Below, in pieces: positions 44,024-53,166 of a stretch of DNA of 64,000 nucleotides (within the stretch, counting starts at the first letter, position 1; each line of letters opens with the position of its first letter). The translations under genes and the position numbers were made by a program. The DNA is taken from NCBI RefSeq assembly GCF_013002715.1, contig NZ_JABENB010000002.1, forward strand, positions 310,001-374,000, written 5' to 3'. Below the pieces are notes generated by a model that made no database searches, had not been told where the DNA came from, and was given only the letters and a program-made list of their open reading frames with translations. This DNA is from Flexivirga aerilata (GTDB taxonomy: Bacteria > Actinomycetota > Actinomycetes > Actinomycetales > Dermatophilaceae).

Positions 44024-45856
44024 ATGTCGCACCCCGTCATCCGCACGTCCGCCAGCCGCCGTCAGTTGCTGGCGATGACCGTCATCGGTGGAGCCGGCCT
44101 CGCCGGCCTGGCCTCGGCGCCGGCCGCCGACGCGAAGCCCGGCGGGAAGGGGCTGCGGCTGACCGTGCTCGGCACCACCGACCTGCACGGCAACGTCCTC
44201 AACTGGGACTACTTCAAGAACGCCGAGTATGACGACGCGAAGCACAACGACGTCGGCGCCGCCAAGTGCGCGACCCTCATCAAGGCGGTCCGTGCCGAGC
44301 GCGGCGCCGACACCTGCATCACCCTCGACGCGGGCGACACCATCCAGGGCACGCCGCTGGCCTACTACTTCGCCAAGATCGAGCCGATCAGCGCGACCGT
44401 GAAACACCCGATGGCGTTGGCGATGAACGAGATCGGGTATGACGCTGCCGCCCTCGGCAACCACGAGTTCAACTACGGCCTGGACATCCTGCGCACCTTC
44501 GAGAGCCAGCTCGACCACCCGCTGCTCGGGGCCAACGCCCTCGACTGGCACTCCGGCGAGGCGGTCTTCCCGTCATACACGCTGAAGACGGTGCAGGTGC
44601 CCGGCAACAAGCCGGTGACCGTCGGCATCGTCGGCCTCGTCACCCCGGGCGTGGCGATCTGGGACAAGGCCAACGTGGACGGCAAGGTGAAGTTCAACGG
44701 CATCGTCGAACAGGCGAAGATCGTCATCCCCGAGGTCAAGCGGCGCGGCGCGGACATCGTCGTCGTGTCCTGCCACTCCGGCATGGACACCTCGTCGTCC
44801 TACGGCGACGCTCTGCCCTACCCGGAGAACGCGAGCACCCTTCTGGCGCAACAGGTCCCGGGCATCGACGCGATCCTCGTCGGTCACGCGCACCAGGAGA
44901 TCCCGCAGCGCTACGTGACCAACGACAAGACCGGCAAGCAGGTGCTGCTGTCGGAGCCGCTGTGCTGGGGCGAGCGCGTGACCGTCATGGACCTCGACCT
45001 GGAGAAGGTGCGCGGGCAATGGCAGGTGAGCAGTGCGACCGCCACGCTGCTCAACTCCAACACCGTCCCCGAGGACCCGGCGGTTGCCGCGCTGCTGCGC
45101 CCGCAGCACCAGAAGGTCCTGTCCTACGTCAACGGCGTCATCGGCACCTGCACCCAGGAGATGACGGGAGCCCGTGCGGTTGTTGAGGATTCGGCTGCCG
45201 TCGACCTGATCAACCTGGTGCAGGCGCAGGCGGTCAAGGCGGGCCTCGTCGGCACTGCCGACGAGAAGACGCCGGTGCTGTCGATCGCGGCGCCGTTCAG
45301 CCGGACCGCGTCGATCCCCAAGGGCGAGGTGACCGTGCGCGACGTCGCGGGCCTCTACATCTACGACAACACGTTGCTCGGCATCAAGTTCACCGGCGCC
45401 CAGGTGAAGGCCTACCTGGAGACGTCCGCGCAGTACTTCAAGCAGGTGAGCGGGACTGGCCCGTTCACCATCGACCAGCTCACCAACGCGGTCACGCCGA
45501 CCGCACCGCGGGGCACGCCGGACTACAACTACGACGTCATGGGCGGCCTCGACGCGCCGCTCACCTACGACATCGACGTCAGCGCCGCCCCGGGCAGCCG
45601 CATCAAGAACCTGGCGTATGCCGGGAAGCCGGTCGCCGACGGCGACAGCTTCGTGATCGCGATCAACAACTACCGCCAGTCCGGCGGCGGTGGCTTCCCG
45701 GGGGTGACGACCGCACCGGTGGTTTACAACCGGCAGAACGAGATTCGGCAGTTGATCATCGACTGGGTGACCGCCAACAAGGTGATCGACCCGCCGACGT
45801 TCCACACGATCAACTGGCGTCTGGTGTCGGGCAGCACCCCAATCACGATCAGCTGA
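44024..45856 (+). CDS. Exported 5'-nucleotidase/2',3'-cyclic phosphodiesterase family metallophosphatase
   Basis: A 610-aa protein that should release nucleosides and phosphate from nucleotides outside the cell. The twin-arginine signal SASRRQLLAM (SRR at 11-13) is followed by a hydrophobic stretch and a likely cleavage after PAADA. The metallophosphoesterase domain has TTDLHGN, LDAGDTIQG, GNHEFNYG and GHAHQEIP; the C-terminal 5'-nucleotidase domain has the FTGAQVKAYLE and NNYRQSGGGG regions. ATG at 44024 follows GAGGAGC. The last 8 bp overlap the converging nicotinamidase gene. Confidence 0.9.
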   Translation: MSHPVIRTSASRRQLLAMTVIGGAGLAGLASAPAADAKPGGKGLRLTVLGTTDLHGNVLNWDYFKNAEYDDAKHNDVGAAKCATLIKAVRAERGADTCITLDAGDTIQGTPLAYYFAKIEPISATVKHPMALAMNEIGYDAAALGNHEFNYGLDILRTFESQLDHPLLGANALDWHSGEAVFPSYTLKTVQVPGNKPVTVGIVGLVTPGVAIWDKANVDGKVKFNGIVEQAKIVIPEVKRRGADIVVVSCHSGMDTSSSYGDALPYPENASTLLAQQVPGIDAILVGHAHQEIPQRYVTNDKTGKQVLLSEPLCWGERVTVMDLDLEKVRGQWQVSSATATLLNSNTVPEDPAVAALLRPQHQKVLSYVNGVIGTCTQEMTGARAVVEDSAAVDLINLVQAQAVKAGLVGTADEKTPVLSIAAPFSRTASIPKGEVTVRDVAGLYIYDNTLLGIKFTGAQVKAYLETSAQYFKQVSGTGPFTIDQLTNAVTPTAPRGTPDYNYDVMGGLDAPLTYDIDVSAAPGSRIKNLAYAGKPVADGDSFVIAINNYRQSGGGGFPGVTTAPVVYNRQNEIRQLIIDWVTANKVIDPPTFHTINWRLVSGSTPITIS

Positions 45857-46424
45857 CGTCGGACCGGACGGCCACTCCCGCGGCGCGTAGCTCCTCGAGT
45901 GCGGCAGACGTCGACTCGGGGGCCACGCCGGCGGTGAGGCCGTCCAGCACGGTCGTGCTGAAGCCCGCCCCGGCGGCGTCCAGCGCGGTCGCCCGCACGC
46001 AGTAGTCGGTCGCGATCCCGACGACGTCGACCGTGTCGACGTCATGGTCGCGCAACCAGTCGGTGAGCTTTTCGCCGTCCTCGGTCGCGCCCTCGAACCC
46101 GCTGTATGCGGCTTCGTACTGTCCCTTGCGGAAGATCGCCGCGGCCCGCGCGATCGCCGGCTGCACCTCGGAGCGGAAGTCCGCCCCAGGCGTGCCGACC
46201 TTGCAGTGCACCGGCCAGCTGTGCTGGAAGTCGGGGTTGTCCGACCAGTGATCGCCCGGGTCGATGTGCCAGTCGGCCGTGGCCACGATCTGGTCGTATG
46301 CCGGGTCGTCGCCCGCGACATACGCATTGATCCGCTCGGCGACCTCGATCCCGCCGTTGACAGCGAGCGAGCCGCCCTCACAGAAGTCGTTCTGCACGTC
46401 CACGATCACCAGTGCGCGAGCCAT
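45849..46424 (-). CDS. pncA: Nicotinamidase
   Basis: A 191-aa cysteine hydrolase that turns nicotinamide into nicotinate for NAD salvage. The catalytic triad is visible: D9 in VIVDVQNDFCEGG, the lysine in FRKGQYEAAYSGF, and the cysteine in VGIATDYCVRATA; metal ligands are in DWHIDPGDHW. The start ATG at 46424 has TATGCT 6 nt upstream, indicating leaderless expression. The product feeds nicotinate phosphoribosyltransferase, encoded 7.4 kb downstream. Confidence 0.93.
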   Translation of the reverse strand: MARALVIVDVQNDFCEGGSLAVNGGIEVAERINAYVAGDDPAYDQIVATADWHIDPGDHWSDNPDFQHSWPVHCKVGTPGADFRSEVQPAIARAAAIFRKGQYEAAYSGFEGATEDGEKLTDWLRDHDVDTVDVVGIATDYCVRATALDAAGAGFSTTVLDGLTAGVAPESTSAALEELRAAGVAVRSDVS

Positions 46425-46430
46425 GCCCGG

Positions 46431-46436
46431 AGCATA
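46431..46436 (-). promoter_or_regulatory. -10 element of leaderless pncA
   Basis: TATGCT on the minus strand, 6 nt before the ATG at 46424. Confidence 0.5.
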
Positions 46437-46461
46437 CGGCGATGATCGAGGATTCACCATA

Positions 46462-46481
46462 ATGGACCACAACTAGCCCAT
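46462..46481. promoter_or_regulatory. Candidate operator of the amine operon
   Basis: An imperfect palindrome with outer arms ATGG-N-C and G-N-CCAT lies directly upstream of the -35. The FadR-type regulator encoded in the operon is the natural candidate to bind. A perfect 10-bp palindrome, ACCCGCGGGT, sits at 46488-46497 in the promoter spacer. Confidence 0.35.
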
Positions 46482-46509
46482 TGACGTACCCGCGGGTCCG
46501 GTGTTTGAT
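46481..46509 (+). promoter_or_regulatory. Promoter of the amine-glutamylation operon
   Basis: TTGACG, 17-nt spacer, TTTGAT, about 30 nt before the permease start. The spacer contains the ACCCGCGGGT palindrome. Confidence 0.5.
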
Positions 46510-46542
46510 CAGCGCAGCGCTCAGCCACCACGGAGGTTTGCC

Positions 46543-48081
46543 ATGACCGACACTCGCGAGGGCAACGACGAGGACCTGCTCGCCGAACTCGGCTACAAGC
46601 AGGAACTGCACCGCGGCATGTCCGCCTTCTCCAACTTCGCCGTGTCGTTCTCGATCATCTCGGTGCTCGCTGGCTGCATCACGACCTACTACCTGGCGAT
46701 GGACGGCGGCGGTCCGGTCGCGATCACCCTGGGCTGGCCGCTGTGCTCGATCATGGTGCTCTGCGTCGCGATGGCGATGGCCGAGATCTGCTCGGTCTAT
46801 CCCACGTCGGGCGGTCTCTACTTCTGGGCAGGCCGGCTTGCGCGCACGCGGAAGCGCGAATGGGCTTGGTACACAGGGTGGTTCAACTTTCTCGGTGAGG
46901 TCGGAGTCACCGCGTCGGTCGACTACGGCGCAGCCGTGACGTGGATGGCCTTCGCCAACGAGGTGTGGGGCACTGAGGTCACCATCCGCAAGACGTTTGT
47001 CCTCTTCCTGGTCTTCATCGTCGCGCACGGATTGCTCAACACGTTCGGTGTCAACGTCGTGAAGGTGCTCTCGTCGGTCAGCGCGTGGTGGCACCTGGTC
47101 GGCGTCGCCTTCATCGTCGCGGTGCTGGCGTTCGTGCCGGATCGGCACCAGTCGGTGCACGACACGTTCCTGAAGTTCAACAACGGCCTCGGCTTCACCG
47201 ACGGCATCTTCGCGACCTCCATCTACGCATTCTTCATTGGTCTGCTGATGGCGCAATACACCTTGACGGGGTATGACGCGTCGGCTCACCTCGCCGAAGA
47301 GACCCACGACGCGAGCAGAGAGGCGCCCAAGGGCATCGTGCGGTCGGTCTGGGTGTCGGCGATCGCCGGCTGGGTGTTGCTCATCGCGGTCACCGCCGCG
47401 ATCCAGAACTTCTCCGCCGAGCGGGAGACCGCCACCGGGCTGCCGCCCGCCCAGATCTTCATCGATGCCGCCGGCCACTCGCTCGGCCTGACGCTGCTGT
47501 TCATCTGCGGGGTCGCGCAGTTCTTCTGCGGTATGGCGTGTGTGACGTCCAACTCGCGGATGTCCTATGCGTTCTCCCGCGACGGCGCCCTGCCCGGGTC
47601 CTCCCTGTGGGCGCGGGTCAACCCGCGCACCGGGACGCCCACCAACTCGATCTGGTTCTGTGTGGCGTGCTCGGTGGTGCTGACACTGCCGGCGCTGTGG
47701 AGCACTACGGCGTTCTTCGCGGTGGTGTCGATCGCCGTCATCGGCCTCTACATCGCCTACACCGTGCCGATCTTCCTGCGGCGCATCAACCGGGATTTCG
47801 TGCCAGGACGCTGGCAACTCGGACGCTGGTCGGCACCGATCGGCTGGATCGCGGTGGTGTGGGTGATCTTCATCGTGGTCATGTTCATGCTGCCGCAGTA
47901 CTACCCGGGCACGATCGGGTCCGACACCTTCAACTACGCCCCGGTCGCGGTCATCGTCGTGCTGGTCTTCGCGACCGGCATGTGGATCGTGTCGGGCCGC
48001 AAACACTTCATGCGTGACGTGCCGCCGGGCCACGAGACCAAGGCGGCGGACGAGATCTTCGAGGAGCGCGATCCGGCATGA
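46543..48081 (+). CDS. APC-superfamily amine/amino acid permease (ACT family-like)
   Basis: A 512-aa importer with about 12 helices. The segment LTGYDASAHLAEETHDASREAP is typical of the amino acid/choline transporter (ACT, 2.A.3.4) family, whose yeast members carry GABA, choline or ethanolamine. It is first in an operon with a glutamate-amine ligase and dehydrogenases, so the cargo is probably the amine or amino alcohol they degrade. The ATG at 46543 follows GGAGG; an upstream in-frame start lacks one. Its stop overlaps the regulator start by ATGA. Confidence 0.88.
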   Translation: MTDTREGNDEDLLAELGYKQELHRGMSAFSNFAVSFSIISVLAGCITTYYLAMDGGGPVAITLGWPLCSIMVLCVAMAMAEICSVYPTSGGLYFWAGRLARTRKREWAWYTGWFNFLGEVGVTASVDYGAAVTWMAFANEVWGTEVTIRKTFVLFLVFIVAHGLLNTFGVNVVKVLSSVSAWWHLVGVAFIVAVLAFVPDRHQSVHDTFLKFNNGLGFTDGIFATSIYAFFIGLLMAQYTLTGYDASAHLAEETHDASREAPKGIVRSVWVSAIAGWVLLIAVTAAIQNFSAERETATGLPPAQIFIDAAGHSLGLTLLFICGVAQFFCGMACVTSNSRMSYAFSRDGALPGSSLWARVNPRTGTPTNSIWFCVACSVVLTLPALWSTTAFFAVVSIAVIGLYIAYTVPIFLRRINRDFVPGRWQLGRWSAPIGWIAVVWVIFIVVMFMLPQYYPGTIGSDTFNYAPVAVIVVLVFATGMWIVSGRKHFMRDVPPGHETKAADEIFEERDPA

Positions 48082-48842
48082 ACCAGGCGACGAGCCCGCC
48101 ACTGGCCGAGTTGGTGCTGCAGCCGACGGGAGCCAACATCTTCGAGGCGACGGTGCGTCAGCTGGCGACCGCGATCCGGCTGGGTGTCTTTCCCGACGGA
48201 CAGCAACTGCCGCCGGAGCGTGACCTCGCCGAACAGCTCAAGGTCAGCAGGATGACCTTGCGCGAGGCGATCAGCGCCCTGCGCGACGCCGGGCTGGTGC
48301 GCACCACCCGCGGTCGCGGGGGCGGCACCGTCGTCACGTATGACGGGACGTCCGCCGCGGCGGTCGACCGCCCGGACGCCACCACCCCACGTCGCCTGGA
48401 GGACGTGCTCGGTTTCCGGCAGGTGGTGGAGCCGGGCGCGGCGGCGCTGGCGGCAGGCCGAGCGCTCGATGCGCAACAACGCGCCTGGCTGGTCGACTCG
48501 GCGCGCGAGTGCGCGGCCGCGGTGGGCTCACCGGCATACCGGGTCGCCGACTCCCGCCTGCACCTGGCGATCGCCGCCGTGTGCGGAAGCCAGATGCTGG
48601 TCGACGCGGTCACTCAGGCGCAGGTGGCCGTCGGTGAGTTGCTCGGTCAGATCCCCGTGCTGCCGTTGAACATTCGCCACTCGGAGGAGCAGCACCACAC
48701 GATCGTGCAGGCGATCCTCGGCGGCGATGCCGGCGCAGCGAAGGCTGCGATGCAGGAGCACTGCGACGCCACCGGCGAGTTGCTGCACGGTCTGGTCGGC
48801 TCGCGACATCACACCGACGTGCCCGTCGAAGGAGAATCATGA
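48078..48842 (+). CDS. FadR/GntR-family transcriptional regulator
   Basis: A 254-aa regulator: winged helix at about 22-88 (LPPERDLAEQLKVSRMTLRE, DAGLVRTTRGRGGG) and an all-helical FCD ligand-binding domain with the histidine positions of the FadR group (DSRLHLAIAAVC, NIRHSEEQHHTIVQAI). It is embedded in the operon with overlaps on both sides, so it most likely represses the operon until the amine or a glutamylated intermediate is present. Confidence 0.9.
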   Translation: MNQATSPPLAELVLQPTGANIFEATVRQLATAIRLGVFPDGQQLPPERDLAEQLKVSRMTLREAISALRDAGLVRTTRGRGGGTVVTYDGTSAAAVDRPDATTPRRLEDVLGFRQVVEPGAAALAAGRALDAQQRAWLVDSARECAAAVGSPAYRVADSRLHLAIAAVCGSQMLVDAVTQAQVAVGELLGQIPVLPLNIRHSEEQHHTIVQAILGGDAGAAKAAMQEHCDATGELLHGLVGSRHHTDVPVEGES

Positions 48843-50185
48843 GCGGCCTGACTGTCGACGAGCTCCGTGCCGCGGTCGACGCAGACACGATCGACACGGT
48901 GATCGTCGCGTTCACCGACATGCAGGGGCGGCTGCAGGGCAAGCGACTGCACGCCCGCTACTTCCTCGACTACGCGCTCGCCGAAGGTGTCGAGGGCTGC
49001 AACTATCTGCTGGCGGTCGATGTCGACATGAACACCGTTGACGGCTATGAGATTTCGTCCTGGAAGACCGGCTACGGCGACTTCCAGCTGGAGCTGGACC
49101 TCTCGACCCTCCGGCACACGCCAGGCGATCATCGGTCGGCGACCGTGCAGTGCGACCTCGCGTGGCTGGACGGGAATGGACCTGTCCGGCAGTCGCCGCG
49201 CACCGTGCTCAGCGGGCAGGTCGACCGCGCCGCCGGACAGGGATGGGCGGCACTCGCCGGGACCGAGCTGGAGCTCATGGTGTTCGACGACAGTTACGAG
49301 AATGCTTGGGACAAGCGCTATCTCGGCCTCACACCGGCAAACCGCTACAACATCGACTACTCGATCCTCGGGGGAGCACGCGTCGAGCCGCTGCTGCGCG
49401 AGATCCGGGTCGAGATGGACCGGGCCGGCCTCACGGTGGAGGGCGCGAAGGGCGAGTGCAACTACGGCCAGCACGAGGTGGGCTTCCGTTATGACGAGGT
49501 GATCCGCACCTGCGACAACCACGTCATCTACAAGGAAGGCGCCAAGGAGATCGCGGCGCGGCACGGCAAGTCGCTCACCTTCATGGCCAAGTATGACGAG
49601 CGAGAGGGCAACAGCTGCCACATCCACCTGTCATTGCGCGGCACGGACGGCACGCCGGTCTTCGCCGACGACTCACGGGACGGCGGGCGCAGTGCTCTCT
49701 TCGACCATTTCCTCGCCGCGCTGCGCGAGTTCAGTCTCTTCTACGCGCCGAACATCAACTCCTACAAGCGGTTTGCCGGTAACTCCTTCGCGCCGACCGC
49801 AGTGGCGTGGGGCACGGACAACCGCACCTGCGCGCTGCGCGTGGTCGGACACGGCGCGGGCCTCCGGGTCGAGAACCGCCTGCCGGGCGGCGACGTGAAC
49901 CCCTATCTCGCGGTCGCCGCCATGCTGGCCGGCGGACTCCATGGCATCGAGCAGGAGCTGGCGCTGGAGCCGGCCTTCGTCGGCAACGCCTACGAGAGCG
50001 ACAAGCCCAAGGTGCCGGCCACCCTTGCCGAAGCGCGGCAGTTGCTGCTCGACTCGCGGCTCGCCCGCGACACCTTCGGCGACGACGTCGTCGAGCACTA
50101 CGCGCGCAACGCGGAGGTCGAGATCGAGGCCTTCGGCGCTGCCGTGACCGACTGGGAACGAGTGAGAGGATTCGAACGACTGTGA
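48839..50185 (+). CDS. Glutamine synthetase-like gamma-glutamyl amine ligase (PuuA/GlnA3/GlnA4 type)
   Basis: A 448-aa ATP-dependent ligase of the glutamine synthetase fold. Metal and substrate residues are present: E143 and E145 in GTELELMVF, E206 and E213 in GECNYGQHEVG, the HIHLS loop (261-265), NSYKRF and ENRLPGGDVNPYL. The short 448-aa form and gene context mark it as one of the homologues that glutamylate polyamines or ethanolamine instead of ammonium. ATGA overlap upstream and GTGA overlap downstream. Which amine it uses cannot be read from sequence. Confidence 0.88.
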   Translation: MSGLTVDELRAAVDADTIDTVIVAFTDMQGRLQGKRLHARYFLDYALAEGVEGCNYLLAVDVDMNTVDGYEISSWKTGYGDFQLELDLSTLRHTPGDHRSATVQCDLAWLDGNGPVRQSPRTVLSGQVDRAAGQGWAALAGTELELMVFDDSYENAWDKRYLGLTPANRYNIDYSILGGARVEPLLREIRVEMDRAGLTVEGAKGECNYGQHEVGFRYDEVIRTCDNHVIYKEGAKEIAARHGKSLTFMAKYDEREGNSCHIHLSLRGTDGTPVFADDSRDGGRSALFDHFLAALREFSLFYAPNINSYKRFAGNSFAPTAVAWGTDNRTCALRVVGHGAGLRVENRLPGGDVNPYLAVAAMLAGGLHGIEQELALEPAFVGNAYESDKPKVPATLAEARQLLLDSRLARDTFGDDVVEHYARNAEVEIEAFGAAVTDWERVRGFERL

Positions 50186-51549
50186 CGGCGTACGACGTGG
50201 TCGATCCGGCAACCGCCAAGCCGATCAGCACGGTGGAGCTCGCCGACCTCGGTGCGACCGACGCCGCGATCGAACGCGCCGCGCGGGCGGCGCCGGCGTG
50301 GCGTGACGTCGCACCCGCCGACCGCGCCCGACTTCTGCGGTCGTTCGCACGGGTCGTCGACGAACACCTCGAAGAACTCGCGCAGCTCGAAGTGCGCAAC
50401 GCCGGGCACGTCATCGGCAACGCCCGGTGGGAGGCCGGCAATGTCCGGGACGTCCTCGACTACTACGCCGGAGCGCCGGAACGGTTGTGCGGCAAGCAGA
50501 TTCCGGTCGCCGGCGGAGTCGACATCACCTTCCACGAACCACTCGGAGTGGTCGGCATCATCGTGCCGTGGAACTTCCCGATGCCGATCGCCGGGTGGGG
50601 GATGGCGCCGGCCCTCGCCGCCGGGAACACGGTCGTGCTCAAACCCGCCGAGCTCACCCCACTCAGCGCGATGCGGCTCGGTGAGCTGGCGCTGGAGGCA
50701 GGCCTGCCGCCGGACGTGTTGACCGTCGTGCCCGGTGCGGGAGACGTGGTGGGGCACCGGTTCGTCACCCATCCGCTCGTGCGGAAGGTGGTCTTCACCG
50801 GATCGACGCGGGTCGGCAAACAGATCATGGCGCAGGCGGCGGACGACCTGACGAGAGTGACGCTCGAACTCGGCGGCAAGAGTGCCAACATCGTCTTCGC
50901 CGACGCCGACCTCGAGAAGGCGGCCGCTGCGGCTCCCGGCGCGGTGTTCGACAACGCCGGGCAGGATTGCTGTGCCCGCAGCCGGATCCTGGTGCAGCGT
51001 AAGGCATTCGACCGGTTCATGGAGCTGCTCGAGCCGGCCGTCCGTTCGTTCCGGGTCGGGGAGCCGGGCGCGGACGACACGCAGATGGGTCCGTTGATCA
51101 GTGACGGGCAACGTTCTCGCGTCAGGGGATTCGTGGAGGAGGCCGACGTCGACGTTGCGTTCCGCGGCGACGCCCCGGACGGCGACGGTTTCTGGTATCC
51201 GCCCACGGTCGTCCTGCCGCGAGCAACGACGGACCCGGTGTGGCACGAGGAGGTCTTCGGGCCGGTGGTCGGGGTGCTGCCGTTCGACGACGAGGCGGAC
51301 GCGATCCGCATGGCCAACGACACGGCATACGGGCTGTCGGGGTCGATCTGGACCCGCGACGTCGGCCGCGCCCTGCGGGTCGCGCGCGGGGTCGAGGCCG
51401 GCAATCTCGCGGTCAACAGCAACTCGGCGGTCCGCTACGCCACCCCGTTCGGTGGCTTCAAGGGATCCGGCCTCGGCCGAGAGCTGGGCCCGGACGCGCT
51501 CGACGAGTTCACCGAGGTGAAGAACGTCTTCATCTCGACCGATGACTGA
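50182..51549 (+). CDS. NAD(P)-dependent aldehyde dehydrogenase
   Basis: A 455-aa enzyme of the aldehyde dehydrogenase superfamily, with NFPMPIAGWGMAPALAAGNT for cofactor binding, the general base E229 in TLELGGKS, and the catalytic cysteine C263 in DNAGQDCC. In this operon it should oxidise the gamma-glutamylamino aldehyde to the acid, like PuuC. The GTG start overlaps the ligase stop by GTGA, so they are coupled; longer frames run back into the ligase gene. Confidence 0.92.
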   Translation: MTAYDVVDPATAKPISTVELADLGATDAAIERAARAAPAWRDVAPADRARLLRSFARVVDEHLEELAQLEVRNAGHVIGNARWEAGNVRDVLDYYAGAPERLCGKQIPVAGGVDITFHEPLGVVGIIVPWNFPMPIAGWGMAPALAAGNTVVLKPAELTPLSAMRLGELALEAGLPPDVLTVVPGAGDVVGHRFVTHPLVRKVVFTGSTRVGKQIMAQAADDLTRVTLELGGKSANIVFADADLEKAAAAAPGAVFDNAGQDCCARSRILVQRKAFDRFMELLEPAVRSFRVGEPGADDTQMGPLISDGQRSRVRGFVEEADVDVAFRGDAPDGDGFWYPPTVVLPRATTDPVWHEEVFGPVVGVLPFDDEADAIRMANDTAYGLSGSIWTRDVGRALRVARGVEAGNLAVNSNSAVRYATPFGGFKGSGLGRELGPDALDEFTEVKNVFISTDD

Positions 51550-51577
51550 ACGGCTTGAGGAACAAGGAGATTCAGCG

Positions 51578-52345
51578 ATGACAGGACGGCTCGACGGCAA
51601 GACGGCGGTGGTGACCGGTGGGTGTTCCGGCATCGGCCTCGCAACGGTGCGGCGGTTTGCCGAAGAGGGCGCCCGCGTCGTCATCGGCGATGTCGACGAC
51701 GACAGCGGCAAGCAGGTCGCCGACGAGGTCGACGGCCTCTTCGTGCACTGCGATGTCACCGACAAGGCCGAGGTCGATGCGCTCTTCGCTGCGGCGAAGA
51801 GCGCGTTCGGCAGCGTCGACGTCGCGTTCAACAACGCCGGCATCTCGCCGCCCGAGGACGATTCGATCCTCACCACCGAGCTCGAGGCGTGGCGCAAGGT
51901 GCAGGAGGTCAACCTCACCAGCGTCTACCTGTGCTGCAAGGCCGCACTGCCCTACATGATCGAGCAGCAGCACGGCTCGATCATCAACACGGCATCCTTC
52001 GTCGCGGTGCTGGGTGCGGCGACCTCGCAGATCTCCTACACGGCCAGCAAGGGCGGGGTGCTCGCCCTGTCGAGGGAGCTCGGGGTGCAGTTCGCCCGCG
52101 AGGGCGTGCGGGTCAATGCGGTGTGCCCCGGACCGGTGAATACCCCTTTGTTGCAAGAGCTTTTCGCCAAAGACCCGGAGCGGGCGCAACGCCGCCTGGT
52201 GCACGTGCCGGTCGGGCGCTTCGGCGAGCCCGAGGAGATCGCCAACGCGGTCGTCTTCCTCGCGTCGGACGAGTCGAGCTTCGTCACGGCCACCGACTTC
52301 ATGGTCGACGGGGGCATCTCGGCCGCCTACGTCACGCCGTTGTGA
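51578..52345 (+). CDS. Short-chain dehydrogenase (SDR), NAD-type
   Basis: A 255-aa classical SDR: TGGCSGIG glycine motif (13-20), D38 after the second strand (favours NAD over NADP), NNAG, and the catalytic S140, Y154 and K158 in SYTASK. AAGGAG precedes the ATG at 51578. In the operon it is placed where an alcohol must be oxidised to an aldehyde; the E. coli putrescine pathway uses a flavin amine oxidase there, and none is present. This points to an amino alcohol substrate, as inference. Confidence 0.88.
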   Translation: MTGRLDGKTAVVTGGCSGIGLATVRRFAEEGARVVIGDVDDDSGKQVADEVDGLFVHCDVTDKAEVDALFAAAKSAFGSVDVAFNNAGISPPEDDSILTTELEAWRKVQEVNLTSVYLCCKAALPYMIEQQHGSIINTASFVAVLGAATSQISYTASKGGVLALSRELGVQFAREGVRVNAVCPGPVNTPLLQELFAKDPERAQRRLVHVPVGRFGEPEEIANAVVFLASDESSFVTATDFMVDGGISAAYVTPL

Positions 52346-53046
52346 TGGCTGCCGTCGTCGGGATCACCGCCTACGCGGAGCCGATCACCCGCGGGTTCTG
52401 GCCGACCGAACGGGCGACGTTCGTGACCCAGCCCTACATCGACAAGGTGTATGCCGCAGGCGGGCTCCCGCTCGTCGTGCCGCCTCGGGTGGGGAACGGC
52501 GCCGACTGGGCGCATGCGGTGCTCGATCGGCTCGACGCGCTGATCATCGGTGGCGGAGCCGACCTCGATCCGCAGCACTACCAGGCGGACCCGCACCCGC
52601 TCGTGCAGGAATACCGACCCGATCGCGACGACAGCGAACTGGCACTGGTGCGCGCCGCGGTGGAGCGGGACCTCCCGCTGCTCGGCATCTGTCGTGGCAT
52701 GCAGGTGATGGCGGTCGCGGCCGGCGGCTCGCTCGACCAACATGTGCCGGATCGTGTTGGCCACTATCGACATTCGCCGACAGTGGGTCAGTTCGGCAGC
52801 CACCCGGTGCGCACTCGCAGCGAGACCCGGTTGCGTGCGTTGCTCGGCGAGCACCTCAGCTGTCCGACCTATCACCACCAGAGCGTGCTCACCCACCCGT
52901 CATACGAGCCGGCGGCGGATGCCGACGACGGTGTGCTGGAAGCGATCGAGGCGCCCGACGCCCGATGGCGCTTCGGGGTGCAGTGGCACCCGGAGGTCGG
53001 TGAGGACCCGCGACTGTTCGACGCGTTGGTCGCGGCAGCCCGCTGA
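52345..53046 (+). CDS. Gamma-glutamyl hydrolase, class I glutamine amidotransferase fold (PuuD-like, peptidase C26)
   Basis: A 233-aa hydrolase with the nucleophile C116 in GICRGMQVM and the partners H215 and E217 in GVQWHPEV. PuuD-type enzymes remove the gamma-glutamyl group from the oxidised product, freeing glutamate and an amino acid. Its ATG shares one base with the SDR stop (TGATG); an in-frame GTG one codon earlier is an alternative. It is the last gene of the operon and is followed by a palindromic repeat. Confidence 0.9.
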   Translation: MAAVVGITAYAEPITRGFWPTERATFVTQPYIDKVYAAGGLPLVVPPRVGNGADWAHAVLDRLDALIIGGGADLDPQHYQADPHPLVQEYRPDRDDSELALVRAAVERDLPLLGICRGMQVMAVAAGGSLDQHVPDRVGHYRHSPTVGQFGSHPVRTRSETRLRALLGEHLSCPTYHHQSVLTHPSYEPAADADDGVLEAIEAPDARWRFGVQWHPEVGEDPRLFDALVAAAR

Positions 53047-53080
53047 GCCGATCGGCACCGTCGCGCAAGCCGCCGACGTG

Positions 53081-53143
53081 CGCCGAGGTAGCAGTCGCTG
53101 CCGTTCTGGCCGCGGCGAAGCGACCTCAGGTGCTACCTCGGCG
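53081..53143. repeat. Palindromic repeat, copy A, downstream of the amine operon
   Basis: Arms CGCCGAGGTAGCA (53081-53093) and TGCTACCTCGGCG (53131-53143) with an inner GTCGCT/AGCGAC stem and a 6-nt bulge on the right side. It matches copy B at 53694-53751. Confidence 0.8.
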
Positions 53144-53166
53144 TGGTTGGGGATGATCAAGGATGA

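Noticed and set aside
46378..48102. 574-codon minus-strand frame opposite the permease gene
   Set aside because: The amino acid make-up (Arg, His, Asp, Glu without hydrophobic pattern) is typical of antisense shadow, while the plus strand has clear membrane helices and a ribosome site.
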